This document shows positions 16,525 through 25,754 of a DNA stretch of 64,000 bases, one piece after another. Each line of letters opens with the position of its first letter. Position 1 is the stretch's first letter. The notes under the pieces were generated by a model that saw nothing but the letters and a program-made list of their open reading frames with translations, did not search any database and was not told where the DNA came from. This stretch comes from Candidatus Puniceispirillum sp. (GTDB lineage: Bacteria > Pseudomonadota > Alphaproteobacteria > Puniceispirillales > Puniceispirillaceae). The stretch is from contig JAOEVD010000001.1 of NCBI GenBank assembly GCA_028383305.1, positions 113,455 to 177,454 of the forward strand, in the 5' to 3' direction. Made by a program: the position numbers and the translations under genes.

Positions 16525-18363
16525 ATGCCAATGAAATTGGCGATTTCAACAAAGGTTTTGAAGATAGTGAACGACCAAAACACAATATCCATGATTGATT
16601 CGATTGTTGATGATTGGCTTTGCCGCTTCAACGCCGCCCTGCATCAAACATCATCATCTGCTGGCGATGCACCGGCGGGTTTTGCTGATCTATTTCACGA
16701 CAACGGCTTTTGGCGCGATGCGCTTGCGCTCAGCTGGCAGCTTCAGACCGTCACTGGCGCAACAGACATTCTAAATAGCCTTCCCGCGGCGGCGGCCAAA
16801 GCCGGAATTAGTGAGATCACGCTTGATCCCCAAGCCACTGCGCCACGCCTTGTGAAACGTGCTGGCAGTGATGCGATCGAAGCCTTTTTCACCTTTACCA
16901 CCGATGCCGCACATTGCCGCGGTATTTTGCGGCTTAATGCAGATGACAAACATCCTGACCATTATCGGGCATGGACATTTTTTACCGCAATCGATGCATT
17001 GATCGGCTTTGAGGAAAAAACCGACCGTAACCGGCCAACTGGGCAATCCTATTCGCGTGATTTTCGCGGAGCAAACTGGCTGGATAAACGCCTTGCTGCC
17101 GCCAGCTATAAAAATCATGATCCGGCCGTTATGGTTGTTGGTGGTGGGCAGGCTGGCTTGGCGATTGCCGCACGGCTAACCCAGCTTGGCATTGACACAT
17201 TGATTGTCGATAAAAACAACCGCATCGGCGATAATTGGCGCAATCGCTATCATGCGCTGACTTTGCATAATCAGCTTCATGTCAATCATCTTCCCTATAT
17301 GCCTTTTCCGCCAACATGGCCGACCTATATTCCAAAGGATATGCTGGCCTTATGGTTTGAGTCCTACGCCGCCGCAATGGAGCTGAATTTCTGGACGCAA
17401 TGCGAAGTGACAAAGGCCAGTTATGATGACAAGGCTGGACGCTGGCAGGTTGCATTACGCACCGCCGATGGCGGCATACGTCATATGTCACCGCGCCATG
17501 TGATTATGGCCACCGGCGTTAGCGGCATTCCCAATCTTCCCAAAATTGACTCGCTTTCAGCCTTTCAAGGGCCAGCGGTTCATTCCAGCCAATATCATGA
17601 TGGCGAAGATTGGTCAGGAAAACATGCCATCGTTCTTGGTTGCGGCAATAGCGGGCATGATATCTCACAAGACCTATATTCAAGCGGTGCCAAAGTCACC
17701 ATGATCCAGCGCAGCCCCAGCCTTGTTGTGAATATTGAACCCAGCGCTCAATTCCCCTACAAACTGTATGACGAAGACCGTGGCACGGATGAATGTGATT
17801 TCATCACCACCTCAATGCCAACCCCACTTGTCAAACAGGCACATCGCCATTTCACCAAAGCCGCGCGCAAAACCGATAAGGCGCTTCTTGATGGTCTAGA
17901 AAATGTTGGGTTCAAACTAGATTTTGGCGATGATGATACCGGCTGGCAGTTTAAATATCTCACCCGTGGTGGTGGCTATTATTTCAATGTTGGCTGTTCT
18001 GACCTGCTTGCCGAGGGCAAAATTGATCTTGTGCAATTCGACCAGATTGACCAATTCACCGATCATGGCATGGTGATGAAAGATGGTCGTAAAATTGACG
18101 CTGATATTGTCATTATGGCGACCGGCTACAAACCGCAGGAATATCTTGTCAGTAAATTATTCGGCGATGAAATTGCTGCACGAATTGGCCCTATCTGGGG
18201 TTTTGGCGATGGCATGGAACTGCGCAACATGTATTGTCAGACCGGACAGCCTGGCCTATGGTTTATCGCCGGCAGCTTTGCTCAATGCCGGATCTATTCG
18301 AAATACCTAGCCCTGCAAATCAAGGCGCTGGAAGAAAGCATCATTCAGCCCCAACAGCCCTAA
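16525..18363 (+). CDS. Flavin-containing monooxygenase (YUCCA-like) with N-terminal NTF2/SnoaL-like domain
   Basis: A 612-residue protein; an ATG at 16591 (MIDSIVDDWL) is an equally good start because neither has a clear ribosome site. Residues of about 20-180 form an NTF2-like cap (WRDALALSWQLQTVTG). The flavin part has the FAD-binding VVVGGGQAGLAIAARL, the FMO fingerprint FQGPAVHSSQY, a second dinucleotide fold VLGCGNSGHDIS for NADPH and the C-terminal ATGYKPQ. Family members oxygenate N or S atoms or carry out decarboxylation-type oxidations. The next gene is an enol-lactonase-like hydrolase 39 bp downstream, so they may be co-transcribed. The substrate is unknown. Confidence 0.85.
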   Translation: MPMKLAISTKVLKIVNDQNTISMIDSIVDDWLCRFNAALHQTSSSAGDAPAGFADLFHDNGFWRDALALSWQLQTVTGATDILNSLPAAAAKAGISEITLDPQATAPRLVKRAGSDAIEAFFTFTTDAAHCRGILRLNADDKHPDHYRAWTFFTAIDALIGFEEKTDRNRPTGQSYSRDFRGANWLDKRLAAASYKNHDPAVMVVGGGQAGLAIAARLTQLGIDTLIVDKNNRIGDNWRNRYHALTLHNQLHVNHLPYMPFPPTWPTYIPKDMLALWFESYAAAMELNFWTQCEVTKASYDDKAGRWQVALRTADGGIRHMSPRHVIMATGVSGIPNLPKIDSLSAFQGPAVHSSQYHDGEDWSGKHAIVLGCGNSGHDISQDLYSSGAKVTMIQRSPSLVVNIEPSAQFPYKLYDEDRGTDECDFITTSMPTPLVKQAHRHFTKAARKTDKALLDGLENVGFKLDFGDDDTGWQFKYLTRGGGYYFNVGCSDLLAEGKIDLVQFDQIDQFTDHGMVMKDGRKIDADIVIMATGYKPQEYLVSKLFGDEIAARIGPIWGFGDGMELRNMYCQTGQPGLWFIAGSFAQCRIYSKYLALQIKALEESIIQPQQP

Positions 18364-18402
18364 CCCGCACATACTTGTACCTTTAGCAAAACGAGATATT
18401 AC

Positions 18403-19191
18403 ATGAAATTCGCAACGATCAACGGTATCTCCATTCATTATCAATTTGATGATGCTGGCGCTGCCAAGCCGCTTATTGTTTTTTCCAACTCGCTTGCCAC
18501 CGATTTCCGCATTTGGCAGGATTGTGTTGACGATCTATCGGCTGATTATTCCATTCTTCGATATGACAAACGTGGCCATGGCTTATCCGGCATGGGAACA
18601 CTGCCCTATCAGATCGATGACCATGTGAATGATCTTGTTGCCTTGATGGATCATCTTGGCCTATCGGGCGCGGCTGTTGTTGGGCTGTCAGTTGGCGGCC
18701 TGATTGCCCAAGGTCTGTATCACGCCCGCCCCGATCTTGCCAAAGCCCTAATCCTTTGCGACACGGCTGCCAAAATTGGCAATGCCGACATGTGGAACGA
18801 CCGCATCGCCATTGCGCGTAATGGTGGCTTGGCCGCGCTTGTTGATGCTAATATGCAGCGCTGGTTCTCGCCAGCCTTTCACGCCGACCGCGCAACCGAA
18901 CTGCATGGATATCGGGCCATGTTCACCCGCACGCCACTTGACGGCTATATTGGCACCGGCATGGCCATTCGTGATGCTGATTTCCGTGATCAAGCGCCCA
19001 ATATTGCTGTGCCAACGGTTTGCGTTGTTGGTGATCAAGATGGTGCCACCCCACCAGATCTGGTGCGTGGTACCGCCGATATGATCTCGGGTGCAAAATT
19101 TGAACTGGTGAAAGATGCAGGCCATATCCCCTGTGCTGAACAGCCAGCCGCGATCATCAAGATCATTCGCGATATGATGGCTGGTCTCTAG
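18403..19191 (+). CDS. Alpha/beta hydrolase, 3-oxoadipate enol-lactonase-like
   Basis: The 262-residue alpha/beta hydrolase has the oxyanion region NSLATDFRIW, the nucleophile elbow GLSVGG, an acid residue in VVGDQDGATPP and the catalytic histidine in DAGHIPCAEQP. Sequence and length match PcaD, which opens 3-oxoadipate enol-lactone in the beta-ketoadipate pathway. No other pca gene is nearby, so a different lactone or ester substrate linked to the preceding monooxygenase is possible. It is followed by a strong terminator. Confidence 0.8.
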   Translation: MKFATINGISIHYQFDDAGAAKPLIVFSNSLATDFRIWQDCVDDLSADYSILRYDKRGHGLSGMGTLPYQIDDHVNDLVALMDHLGLSGAAVVGLSVGGLIAQGLYHARPDLAKALILCDTAAKIGNADMWNDRIAIARNGGLAALVDANMQRWFSPAFHADRATELHGYRAMFTRTPLDGYIGTGMAIRDADFRDQAPNIAVPTVCVVGDQDGATPPDLVRGTADMISGAKFELVKDAGHIPCAEQPAAIIKIIRDMMAGL

Positions 19192-19228
19192 CCACGATCG
19201 TCACCAATCCCATCAATACCGATCACCG

Positions 19229-19255
19229 GGCAGGCATATTTTGCCTGCCTTTTTT
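19229..19255 (+). terminator. Rho-independent terminator after the enol-lactonase-like gene
   Basis: GGCAGGCA, a 5-base loop and TGCCTGCC are followed directly by a run of six T. It is 38 bp past the hydrolase stop and lies before the convergent GST gene. This is a textbook intrinsic terminator for the plus strand. Confidence 0.9.
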
Positions 19256-19297
19256 CATGGTCAATGATCGGGCTTTTTTGACAGGTTTAATCAGCTA

Positions 19298-19921
19298 TTA
19301 AGCTGGTTTGGCGCGGCGTGGCTGCGCGGCGATCACGGTGGCAACCGCTGGCCGTGCGCGAATTTCATCAAGCAGGGCATTTAATCGCGGCCGGTTTTCA
19401 CGCATTGCCGTTTTATCAAGATCCCAGCGGCTAAGCATATAAAGATAGAAATCGGCAGCGGTAAGGGTTTGCCCGCAAATATAAGGGTCAAGGCTGGCTT
19501 CAAGATGATCGAAAATAACCCGGTGTTCGTCACGCGCCTTTTGCCGGATCGTTTCAGCCGCCGCCGCATCGCCATAATAGCGGGTATGATGCTGGCGATG
19601 ATAGGCCGGATAAACCGACGTCGCCAAAAGCGCCAGATATTGATGATAACGATCATTTTGTGGCGTGCCTTGAGGCGGTGCCAGATTGCCAAACCGGCTG
19701 GTGATATGATGAATGATCGCCAGCGTTTCAAAAACCTGCGTTCCGTCAGGACAAATCAAAACAGGAATTCGGCCAAGCGGATTTGCCGCAAAAAAATCAG
19801 GGCTTTTCACCTCGGTCGGATCGGGAAAGGAAATGTCATAATCAATATCGGCTTCGCGAAGTAAAAATTCGGCAATCAATGACCCCGCACCTGCCCTGCC
19901 GATGATGTGATAATTCCCCAT
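19298..19921 (-). CDS. Glutathione S-transferase family protein
   Basis: A 207-residue protein with an N-terminal thioredoxin-like domain (LGRIPVLICPDG with the cis-proline, FETLAIIHHI for glutathione contact) and an all-helical C-terminal domain (YICGQTLTAADFYLYML). The motif order and length are standard for bacterial GSTs. It ends in an arginine- and alanine-rich tail. It stands alone, convergent with the hydrolase and divergent from the aminotransferase. Role: conjugation, isomerisation or peroxide handling; not determinable here. Confidence 0.88.
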   Translation of the reverse strand: MGNYHIIGRAGAGSLIAEFLLREADIDYDISFPDPTEVKSPDFFAANPLGRIPVLICPDGTQVFETLAIIHHITSRFGNLAPPQGTPQNDRYHQYLALLATSVYPAYHRQHHTRYYGDAAAAETIRQKARDEHRVIFDHLEASLDPYICGQTLTAADFYLYMLSRWDLDKTAMRENRPRLNALLDEIRARPAVATVIAAQPRRAKPA

Positions 19922-20100
19922 TTTTCAGTCCTCACTCTTTTTACGCAATCACGCTAGGCGGCCAAAGGTTTAAGCCAGCTCTCCAAGATACCAATTTGAT
20001 AACGATACCAAGCTTAAAAAGATATCCATCTTGTCTGGCACCCTATCTCTGGCTAGTCTAACGCTATTCTCACCCCACATTGCTAGCATAGGCAAGTCAC

Positions 20101-21264
20101 ATGTTTAATTCTGCTGTTGCCACTTTGAATGCGCCGCCTGTTTCAATCGTGCTAAACTGGAAGTCATCTTATGATGGTGCCAACGGGGCTTTGATTGATA
20201 TGAGTCAGGCGGTTCCCGGCTATTCTGCACATCCCGATATTTTAGCGGCATTGGCCACGGGGGCATCTGATCCGGCATTGGCGCGTTACGGGCCGGTTGA
20301 GGGGGATCCCGAATTTCGCAGTGCCTATGCCGATCATGTAAACCAGATTTACAATGCCAAAATTGATCGCAGTGAAGTGCACATCACCTCGGGCTGTAAT
20401 CAGGCCTTTGTCGCAACCGTATTGGCGCTCGCGGGGCATGGCGACCGTATCTTGATGATACGCCCCTGCTATTTCAACCATGAATCAACGCTTAGCATGC
20501 TTGGTGTTGGCATTGATTATGTTGATTGTGATGATGATGGCGGCCTGCTTCCCAATTGCGCTTTGATTGATGCTGCTATCGGGCCACAAACACGCGCGAT
20601 CGCGCTGGTCAGCCCCAATAATCCGGCAGGCAGTATCTATCCGGCATCGCTTCTTGCCGATATTCTGGCCTTATGTCAAAAGCGCGGAATTTGGCTTATC
20701 CTTGACGAAACCTATCGCGATTTTATGCCGCTTAACATGGATGTACCGCATCATCTTTTTGCAGAGGATGATTGGCAATCATCACTGATCCAGCTTTACA
20801 GTTTTTCGAAATCCTATTGTCTTCCCGGACATCGGCTTGGTGCCATCATTGCCGGCCGCGACGTGGTCGCCCAATTGGCAAAAGTTATTGATAATATACA
20901 AATTTGCGCCCCGCGTGTGGCACAGCATGCCTTGACGCCAATGTTGGCATCCATGACAAGCTGGCGACAGGAAAATCGCGAAAGAATCGCGGCACGCGCC
21001 GCCGTATTTCGAACCGCAATGAATGATTTGCCCGGTTGGGATCTGCTCAGCAGCGGTGCCTATTTTGGCTATGTTCGCCACCCTTTTACCGGTGTTGGCT
21101 CGCGCCAGCTTGCCGAAACCATGGCGCGCAAGGCGGGGGTTCTTGTTATCCCGGGTGCCTTTTTTGGCGCTGGACAGGATGGCGCCCTTCGCTTTGCTTT
21201 TGCCAATGCAGGCCGCGATGTGATTGCCAAGCTTGCTGGCCGCCTAGCATCTTTGACACTTTAG
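20101..21264 (+). CDS. PLP-dependent aminotransferase, class I/II
   Basis: The 387-residue protein has the fold-type I aminotransferase landmarks: SGCNQAF, SPNNPAGS, LDETYRDF and the PLP lysine in YSFSKSYCLPGHRLGA, then the C-terminal RFAFANAGRD with the substrate-carboxylate arginine. Likely an aspartate- or aromatic-type transaminase that moves an amino group to 2-oxoglutarate or pyruvate. It stands alone, with a decayed hydrolase fragment convergent right behind it. The specific substrate is not clear. Confidence 0.87.
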   Translation: MFNSAVATLNAPPVSIVLNWKSSYDGANGALIDMSQAVPGYSAHPDILAALATGASDPALARYGPVEGDPEFRSAYADHVNQIYNAKIDRSEVHITSGCNQAFVATVLALAGHGDRILMIRPCYFNHESTLSMLGVGIDYVDCDDDGGLLPNCALIDAAIGPQTRAIALVSPNNPAGSIYPASLLADILALCQKRGIWLILDETYRDFMPLNMDVPHHLFAEDDWQSSLIQLYSFSKSYCLPGHRLGAIIAGRDVVAQLAKVIDNIQICAPRVAQHALTPMLASMTSWRQENRERIAARAAVFRTAMNDLPGWDLLSSGAYFGYVRHPFTGVGSRQLAETMARKAGVLVIPGAFFGAGQDGALRFAFANAGRDVIAKLAGRLASLTL

Positions 21265-21270
21265 GTTATT

Positions 21271-21672
21271 TTAAAGACGCATAAATGCGACAATCTGCTG
21301 ATTGACGTCACCAAGCCATGCGGCGCGATCAAACCCCACCGGATCAAGCGCAACAGGGATCGTCTCCTCGCGCGTCACACGATCAGCAAAAGGCCGGATA
21401 AAGGCGAAATGATGCCCATCTTCCAATTCAACATGATCAATATCGCCAACATGATCTGGCCCCATCAAGGCGGTTAGGTGATTCGCATGATAACGTGGCG
21501 GCACATGCTGTTCATTGCGGATTGCCAGCACCGTGACCGCATCAATTTTCTTGGGCGTTGGTTGCAGGATCAGGCCGCAGCCAACCGGTGCAACAAGCAC
21601 CATCTTGCCTGTTATCACCGAATCCTGTTGTTTGGTTCGTGACGCCGAATGATCTTTGCCAATGGTCTGAAT
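21271..21672 (-). pseudogene. C-terminal fragment of a dienelactone hydrolase-like alpha/beta hydrolase
   Basis: The frame ends in GHHFAFIRPFADRVT, then EETIPVALDPVGFDRAAWL, which resembles the last third of a secreted dienelactone hydrolase-like family (full length around 300 residues or more, from memory). The alignable part begins about SASRTKQQDSVITGK and the frame is closed by a stop near 21675. No signal peptide or nucleophile serine elbow remains and GH84 begins within 90 bp, so the gene has lost its first two thirds. The catalytic histidine is retained but the fragment cannot fold as the full enzyme. A short independent ORF from the GTG at 21618 (115 residues) is possible but unlikely to be functional. 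Confidence 0.6.
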
Positions 21673-21757
21673 TCACCAGCTTGTCATCATCGGCCGGGCC
21701 ATGATCGGTCGAGCCATGATCAATCAGACAAGCAGCAAGTCTACAGTTTTCGCAGGA

Positions 21758-22915
21758 TTAACCTTTTGCAGCAAAGCCAGTAAGCTGGCGGGCAAGCGGT
21801 GCCATTTGCGTCTTTTCGATCCGTTCCAATGGCAATTCACCATTGGCCAGCAGGATATCCTGTTTCAGCCCCATCAGATGCGGGTACCATTCACGCTGAA
21901 GCGGCGATTTCCAGAACCATAACAAAATTTCCAGCGCCGCCAATGCAGTTTCCACCGATGGCATGGCAAATTCGGCGGCAAAGCCATGAGGCGCATCGAA
22001 ATAGGCTGCAATGTCAAAAAACGCATCCGGCACTGCTGCTGTTTGCATCAATTCGCACCAGTGTTTTTTGCCAGCCTCACTGCCGCGCCCAGCCTGATCG
22101 CGCGCTCCCGCCATCAGCCCCAAAAGCAGCAAATCAGTCTCGATCATACCTGTTGGATTCAGCATTATATGCGGCATGTCGGCACTGCGCCAAGGCCCAA
22201 GAAACAGGCGCCGCGGACAATAATCATTGGCATAAAAATTGTCCCAGATGATGATTGATGCCGGATCGAGATGCCCACCAGCATCACCAAAAGGACGCGG
22301 CGCAACAATATCATCACCGCAATAGACCACCTGATGCTGTGGGTTGAGATGGCCGGCAAATTGTTCAAGATAGGTTAAGGATTGCATATCATCTGGCGTG
22401 ATCAGGCTATCGGCATAAATACGCGGCACAATGATGATCGGGGCGTCAATGGCCAGCCCAAGCCGGTTGGCAAGTGACGCATGCGCCCTGCCTTCATTTG
22501 TAAAACTACCTGATCGCGCCTTAAAATCAGCGGCGATATCATCCATCAATAGCGCAATCATGCTGGCACCATTTGCCAAAAACTGGCGCGCCTTTGTCAC
22601 CAAAATGGTGAAATCATTTTTCTGATCCCTCGCCGCATCCAGACTGGCAAAATCAAAATCCAGCCCGGGTGCAATTCCGGCAATCAGGTGAATATTCTTG
22701 GCCGCTGCCGTGACGGCAAATTGGGTAAATTCAGCTTGCCAAGCCTTGTCATAGGGCTGTCGCCAAAATTGCCGATGACACGCATCTTCTTTTGGTGCGT
22801 AAAAATAGCTTGTCATCCCCGCTGCGGCAACGCCACCAAGAAGCCGGTTGCGATCACGCCAATCGAAAATCCTGCCATAATAGCCTTCGATATAGCCGGT
22901 GAAATTCAGCGTCAT
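21758..22915 (-). CDS. GH84-family beta-N-acetylglucosaminidase
   Basis: A 385-residue cytosolic protein without a signal peptide. It has the GH84 landmarks EGYYGRIFDW at residues 10-19, FYAPKED at 38-44 and the paired catalytic aspartates D125-D126 in ALLMDDI. GH84 enzymes remove terminal N-acetylglucosamine with substrate-assisted catalysis. Bacterial members usually act on host or wall glycans. Here it is flanked by AnmK, MurQ, AmpG and amidase genes, so it plausibly does the job NagZ does in other bacteria: releasing GlcNAc from imported GlcNAc-anhydroMurNAc. No NagZ (GH3) gene is in the window. That substitution is inference. Confidence 0.82.
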   Translation of the reverse strand: MTLNFTGYIEGYYGRIFDWRDRNRLLGGVAAAGMTSYFYAPKEDACHRQFWRQPYDKAWQAEFTQFAVTAAAKNIHLIAGIAPGLDFDFASLDAARDQKNDFTILVTKARQFLANGASMIALLMDDIAADFKARSGSFTNEGRAHASLANRLGLAIDAPIIIVPRIYADSLITPDDMQSLTYLEQFAGHLNPQHQVVYCGDDIVAPRPFGDAGGHLDPASIIIWDNFYANDYCPRRLFLGPWRSADMPHIMLNPTGMIETDLLLLGLMAGARDQAGRGSEAGKKHWCELMQTAAVPDAFFDIAAYFDAPHGFAAEFAMPSVETALAALEILLWFWKSPLQREWYPHLMGLKQDILLANGELPLERIEKTQMAPLARQLTGFAAKG

Positions 22916-23076
22916 TATGCCCTGTCCCTTGCCCGTTTGCCGCGCATCATAAGATTGTTATTTGTTCCCGGCTTTGCATTCGCTATCATGGCATTATTAA
23001 AGCCTATTTCGAGGCGAAAGCAAAAGCTTTGCGATATCTATTTTACCATCGCAGGCGATCAAGACGGAGCCAGCAA

Positions 23077-23766
23077 ATGAATATTGTGGCCATTGGCGCA
23101 CATCCTGATGATCTGGAAATATTTGCCTATGGCTTTTTGGCAGCCGCATCGTCGCGCGGCGATAATCTGCTTCTTGGCGTTGCCACTGATGGTGCGGCTG
23201 GCGGTGTTAATCAAGGCGCCGAACTGGCAAGGCAACGCGCTGATGAAGCCCGAAACGGGCTTGCCGCGCTTGGCATGCCAACCTTGCTTGATCTTCCCGA
23301 TGGCCAGCTTGCCGATACGCCAAGCGCCCGAAACCGCATCAGAGATTTCATTCGCGATGCAGCGCCCGATCTTGTGATCACCCATGCGCCCGAAGATTAT
23401 CACCCCGATCATCGCGCGCTGGCGGCCTATGTTCGTGACGCTGCCGGATTCATCTGTCCGGTATTGTTTTGTGACACCTTGATGGGGGTCGGTTTTACGC
23501 CGGATTACTATATTGATATCACCCCGCATTTCGCCGCCAAGCAAAAGGCCATCATGGCGCATCATAGTCAGGATCCATCACGATTTGCCAGCGCCAGCGC
23601 GATCATGAACCGGTTTCGTGCCGCCCAATGTAACGCGCCTGACGGCCATTATGCCGAAGCCTACCGGCTTGATAGCCGGTTTCCATTTACCGATATCCGT
23701 GATCTGATGCCACCACCCCCACCTTACCGGCCATTTTATGTTCCGGGATCTGATGCGCTGATCTAA
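23077..23766 (+). CDS. PIG-L family N-acetylglucosaminyl deacetylase
   Basis: The protein has 229 residues from ATG 23077. It has the zinc-binding AHPDDLE (H9, D12) near the N-terminus, a second ligand region HAPEDYHPDHRA, and the LmbE fold throughout. Family members remove acetyl groups from GlcNAc-containing sugars. It is divergent from the GH84 gene (161-bp gap) and overlaps the end of anmK by four bases. In this setting a role in deacetylating liberated GlcNAc or a muropeptide sugar is plausible, but a thiol-cofactor or lipid substrate cannot be excluded. Confidence 0.85.
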   Translation: MNIVAIGAHPDDLEIFAYGFLAAASSRGDNLLLGVATDGAAGGVNQGAELARQRADEARNGLAALGMPTLLDLPDGQLADTPSARNRIRDFIRDAAPDLVITHAPEDYHPDHRALAAYVRDAAGFICPVLFCDTLMGVGFTPDYYIDITPHFAAKQKAIMAHHSQDPSRFASASAIMNRFRAAQCNAPDGHYAEAYRLDSRFPFTDIRDLMPPPPPYRPFYVPGSDALI

Positions 23767-24932
23767 ACCGGCCTGACCAGCACCCCGCCACAAACCGGTT
23801 GATGGCAACCGGTTGTTGCCGGAAATGATGTTGGCAATCCAGCGCTATACCGCGCTGCCAAAAATGCCATTAATTCGGCCTCAAGCATATCAGGCGAAAA
23901 TAACAGCCTGTCGCCTGCAACATTGCCATCTTGAACGGCGCTGCCAAACCGGTTTTGCAAATGCGCCAAAAGGCAAAGATTGCGCCTGCCGCCACCGGCA
24001 ATCAAAATTGTTCGCGGCGGCGCAGGCAATTGATCAATCGCCGCGGCGATGCTGTTTGCCGTCAGTAGGGCAAGACTTGCCATCGCATCGGCTGGCGCTT
24101 TGGCCAACAATCGCGCATCATCAAGGCAATGGCGAAACGCCTGACGATCAAGCGACTTTGGCCAATCAGCGGTAAAATAAGGCGTATCAAGCCACGCATC
24201 GACAAGCGTGGCATCGGCTATGCCGCTTGCCGCCAATGCGCCATCTTTGTCAAAATCAGCATCGCAATAAAGCCGCATATAATCATCCATCAACGCATTG
24301 CCCGGGCCGGTATCAAATCCGATCAAACCCGCGCCATTTTCCATCCCTGTTTGACTGGCAACCCTTGTTTGATCATTAACCCAAGTCAGATTGGCAACCC
24401 CTCCAATATTGACCAGAACTGCCGGCAAATCGACGGCAAGACGCGCCAGCATCGCCGCATGAAACACCGGTGCAAAGGGCGCGCCCTGCCCTCCAGCCGC
24501 CATATCGGCACGCCGCACATCATGCACGACCGGCAGGCCGGTTTTGGCGGCCAATAATGCCGCATCGCCAAGCTGGATTGTCGTGCGCCCAAGCGGGTGG
24601 CCATCATCACCCGTGGGATTGTGATAAATTGTCTGGCCATGAAAGCCGATCAATGTTGGCGATAGATTGCTGCGGTCAATCAATTGCAAAACCGCATTTG
24701 CATGGTCTTCGGCAATCAGCCGATCAAGATGCTGGCGGGCAGCAGCATCGCGCATGTGATCAAATGCGTTGGACAGCGCCGCCCAGATACCAGCGCGGGT
24801 TTCGGCTCGATAATCGAAAGAGCCTGACCAGCTGGTCGGTTGAAATCTCTGGCCGTCAGTTTGTAGAATCGCCGCATCAATGCCATCGGCACTGGTTCCC
24901 GACATCAAGCCTATAACAAGCGACCCTGCCAT
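23763..24932 (-). CDS. anmK: Anhydro-N-acetylmuramic acid kinase AnmK
   Basis: The product has 389 residues from ATG 24932 (MAGSLVIGLMSGTSADG); in-frame codons further upstream are disregarded because the family starts at this motif. It shows GLMSGTSADGIDAAI, GFHGQTIYHNP, NIGGVANLTW and GFDTGPGNALMD, all typical of AnmK. The enzyme opens 1,6-anhydroMurNAc and phosphorylates it to MurNAc-6-phosphate. It is divergent from murQ with only 42 bp between the starts. The next enzyme in the route (MurQ) is therefore its direct neighbour. Confidence 0.95.
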   Translation of the reverse strand: MAGSLVIGLMSGTSADGIDAAILQTDGQRFQPTSWSGSFDYRAETRAGIWAALSNAFDHMRDAAARQHLDRLIAEDHANAVLQLIDRSNLSPTLIGFHGQTIYHNPTGDDGHPLGRTTIQLGDAALLAAKTGLPVVHDVRRADMAAGGQGAPFAPVFHAAMLARLAVDLPAVLVNIGGVANLTWVNDQTRVASQTGMENGAGLIGFDTGPGNALMDDYMRLYCDADFDKDGALAASGIADATLVDAWLDTPYFTADWPKSLDRQAFRHCLDDARLLAKAPADAMASLALLTANSIAAAIDQLPAPPRTILIAGGGRRNLCLLAHLQNRFGSAVQDGNVAGDRLLFSPDMLEAELMAFLAARYSAGLPTSFPATTGCHQPVCGGVLVRPV

Positions 24933-24974
24933 GCGTCTCTTCTCTTTTGCTGTACTGACGCCTATAGTGACGCG

Positions 24975-25754
24975 ATGAGCATCAGAAATCGAGACCCAAA
25001 TCACGGCACCACCGAAGATGTGCCGCCAACTGGCCGTCATGTTGATAAAATGGCACCATCGGCGGCGCTGTCGCTTATGCTTGACAGTCAGGCAGGTGCC
25101 ATTCCGGCATTGCAGACCGCCTTGCCAGCAATCGAAGCCGCAGCAATTGCCGCGCATGACCGCCTCAGCCAAACAAGCAACGGGCGGCTAATCTATGCTG
25201 GTGCTGGCACATCGGCGCGGATTGGGGTTCAAGATGGTGCTGAATTGCCGCCAACCTTTAACTGGCCAAAAGACCGGCTTGGCTTTTTGATCGCTGGCGG
25301 GCCATCGGCGCTCTTGGGTGCCATTGAAAATGCTGAAGATGATGTCACCGCCGGTGCGGCTGGCTTTACCGCGCTTGATGGGGGCGCGCATGATGTGGTG
25401 ATTGGCATCGCTGCCAGCGGCAAAACCCCCTATACGCTTGGCGCGATTGAGGCGGCGCGCAAATCGGGCGCGATAACCATCGGCATCGCCAATAATCCCA
25501 ACACGCCACTTTTGAGCGCAGCCGAACATCCAATCCTGCTTGCTACTGGCGGTGAAATCATTGCCGGATCAACAAGGCTAACCGCCGGAACCGCCCAGAA
25601 AATCTGCATGAATCTAATCTCGAATATGATCATGATTCAAATGGGGTTTGTTGCCAATGGCATGATGGTGGCAATGGTGCCAACCAATGAAAAACTGCGT
25701 CACCGCCGTGATCAGATTGACGCCGCGCTAGGACAGCAATCGCGGATCGATTGA
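24975..25754 (+). CDS. murQ: N-acetylmuramic acid 6-phosphate etherase MurQ, short form
   Basis: A 259-residue SIS-domain enzyme with YAGAGTSARIGVQDGAELPPTF (the catalytic glutamate in the AEL segment), GIAASGKTPYTLGAIEAAR, GSTRLTAGTAQK and VPTNEKLRHR. MurQ cleaves the lactyl ether of MurNAc-6-phosphate, giving GlcNAc-6-phosphate and D-lactate. E. coli MurQ has about 298 residues; this one ends soon after the TNEKL motif and lacks the usual C-terminal helical (UBA-like) extension. Its last 27 bases overlap the convergent L,D-transpeptidase gene. Catalytic parts are present, so it may still be active. Confidence 0.93.
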   Translation: MSIRNRDPNHGTTEDVPPTGRHVDKMAPSAALSLMLDSQAGAIPALQTALPAIEAAAIAAHDRLSQTSNGRLIYAGAGTSARIGVQDGAELPPTFNWPKDRLGFLIAGGPSALLGAIENAEDDVTAGAAGFTALDGGAHDVVIGIAASGKTPYTLGAIEAARKSGAITIGIANNPNTPLLSAAEHPILLATGGEIIAGSTRLTAGTAQKICMNLISNMIMIQMGFVANGMMVAMVPTNEKLRHRRDQIDAALGQQSRID

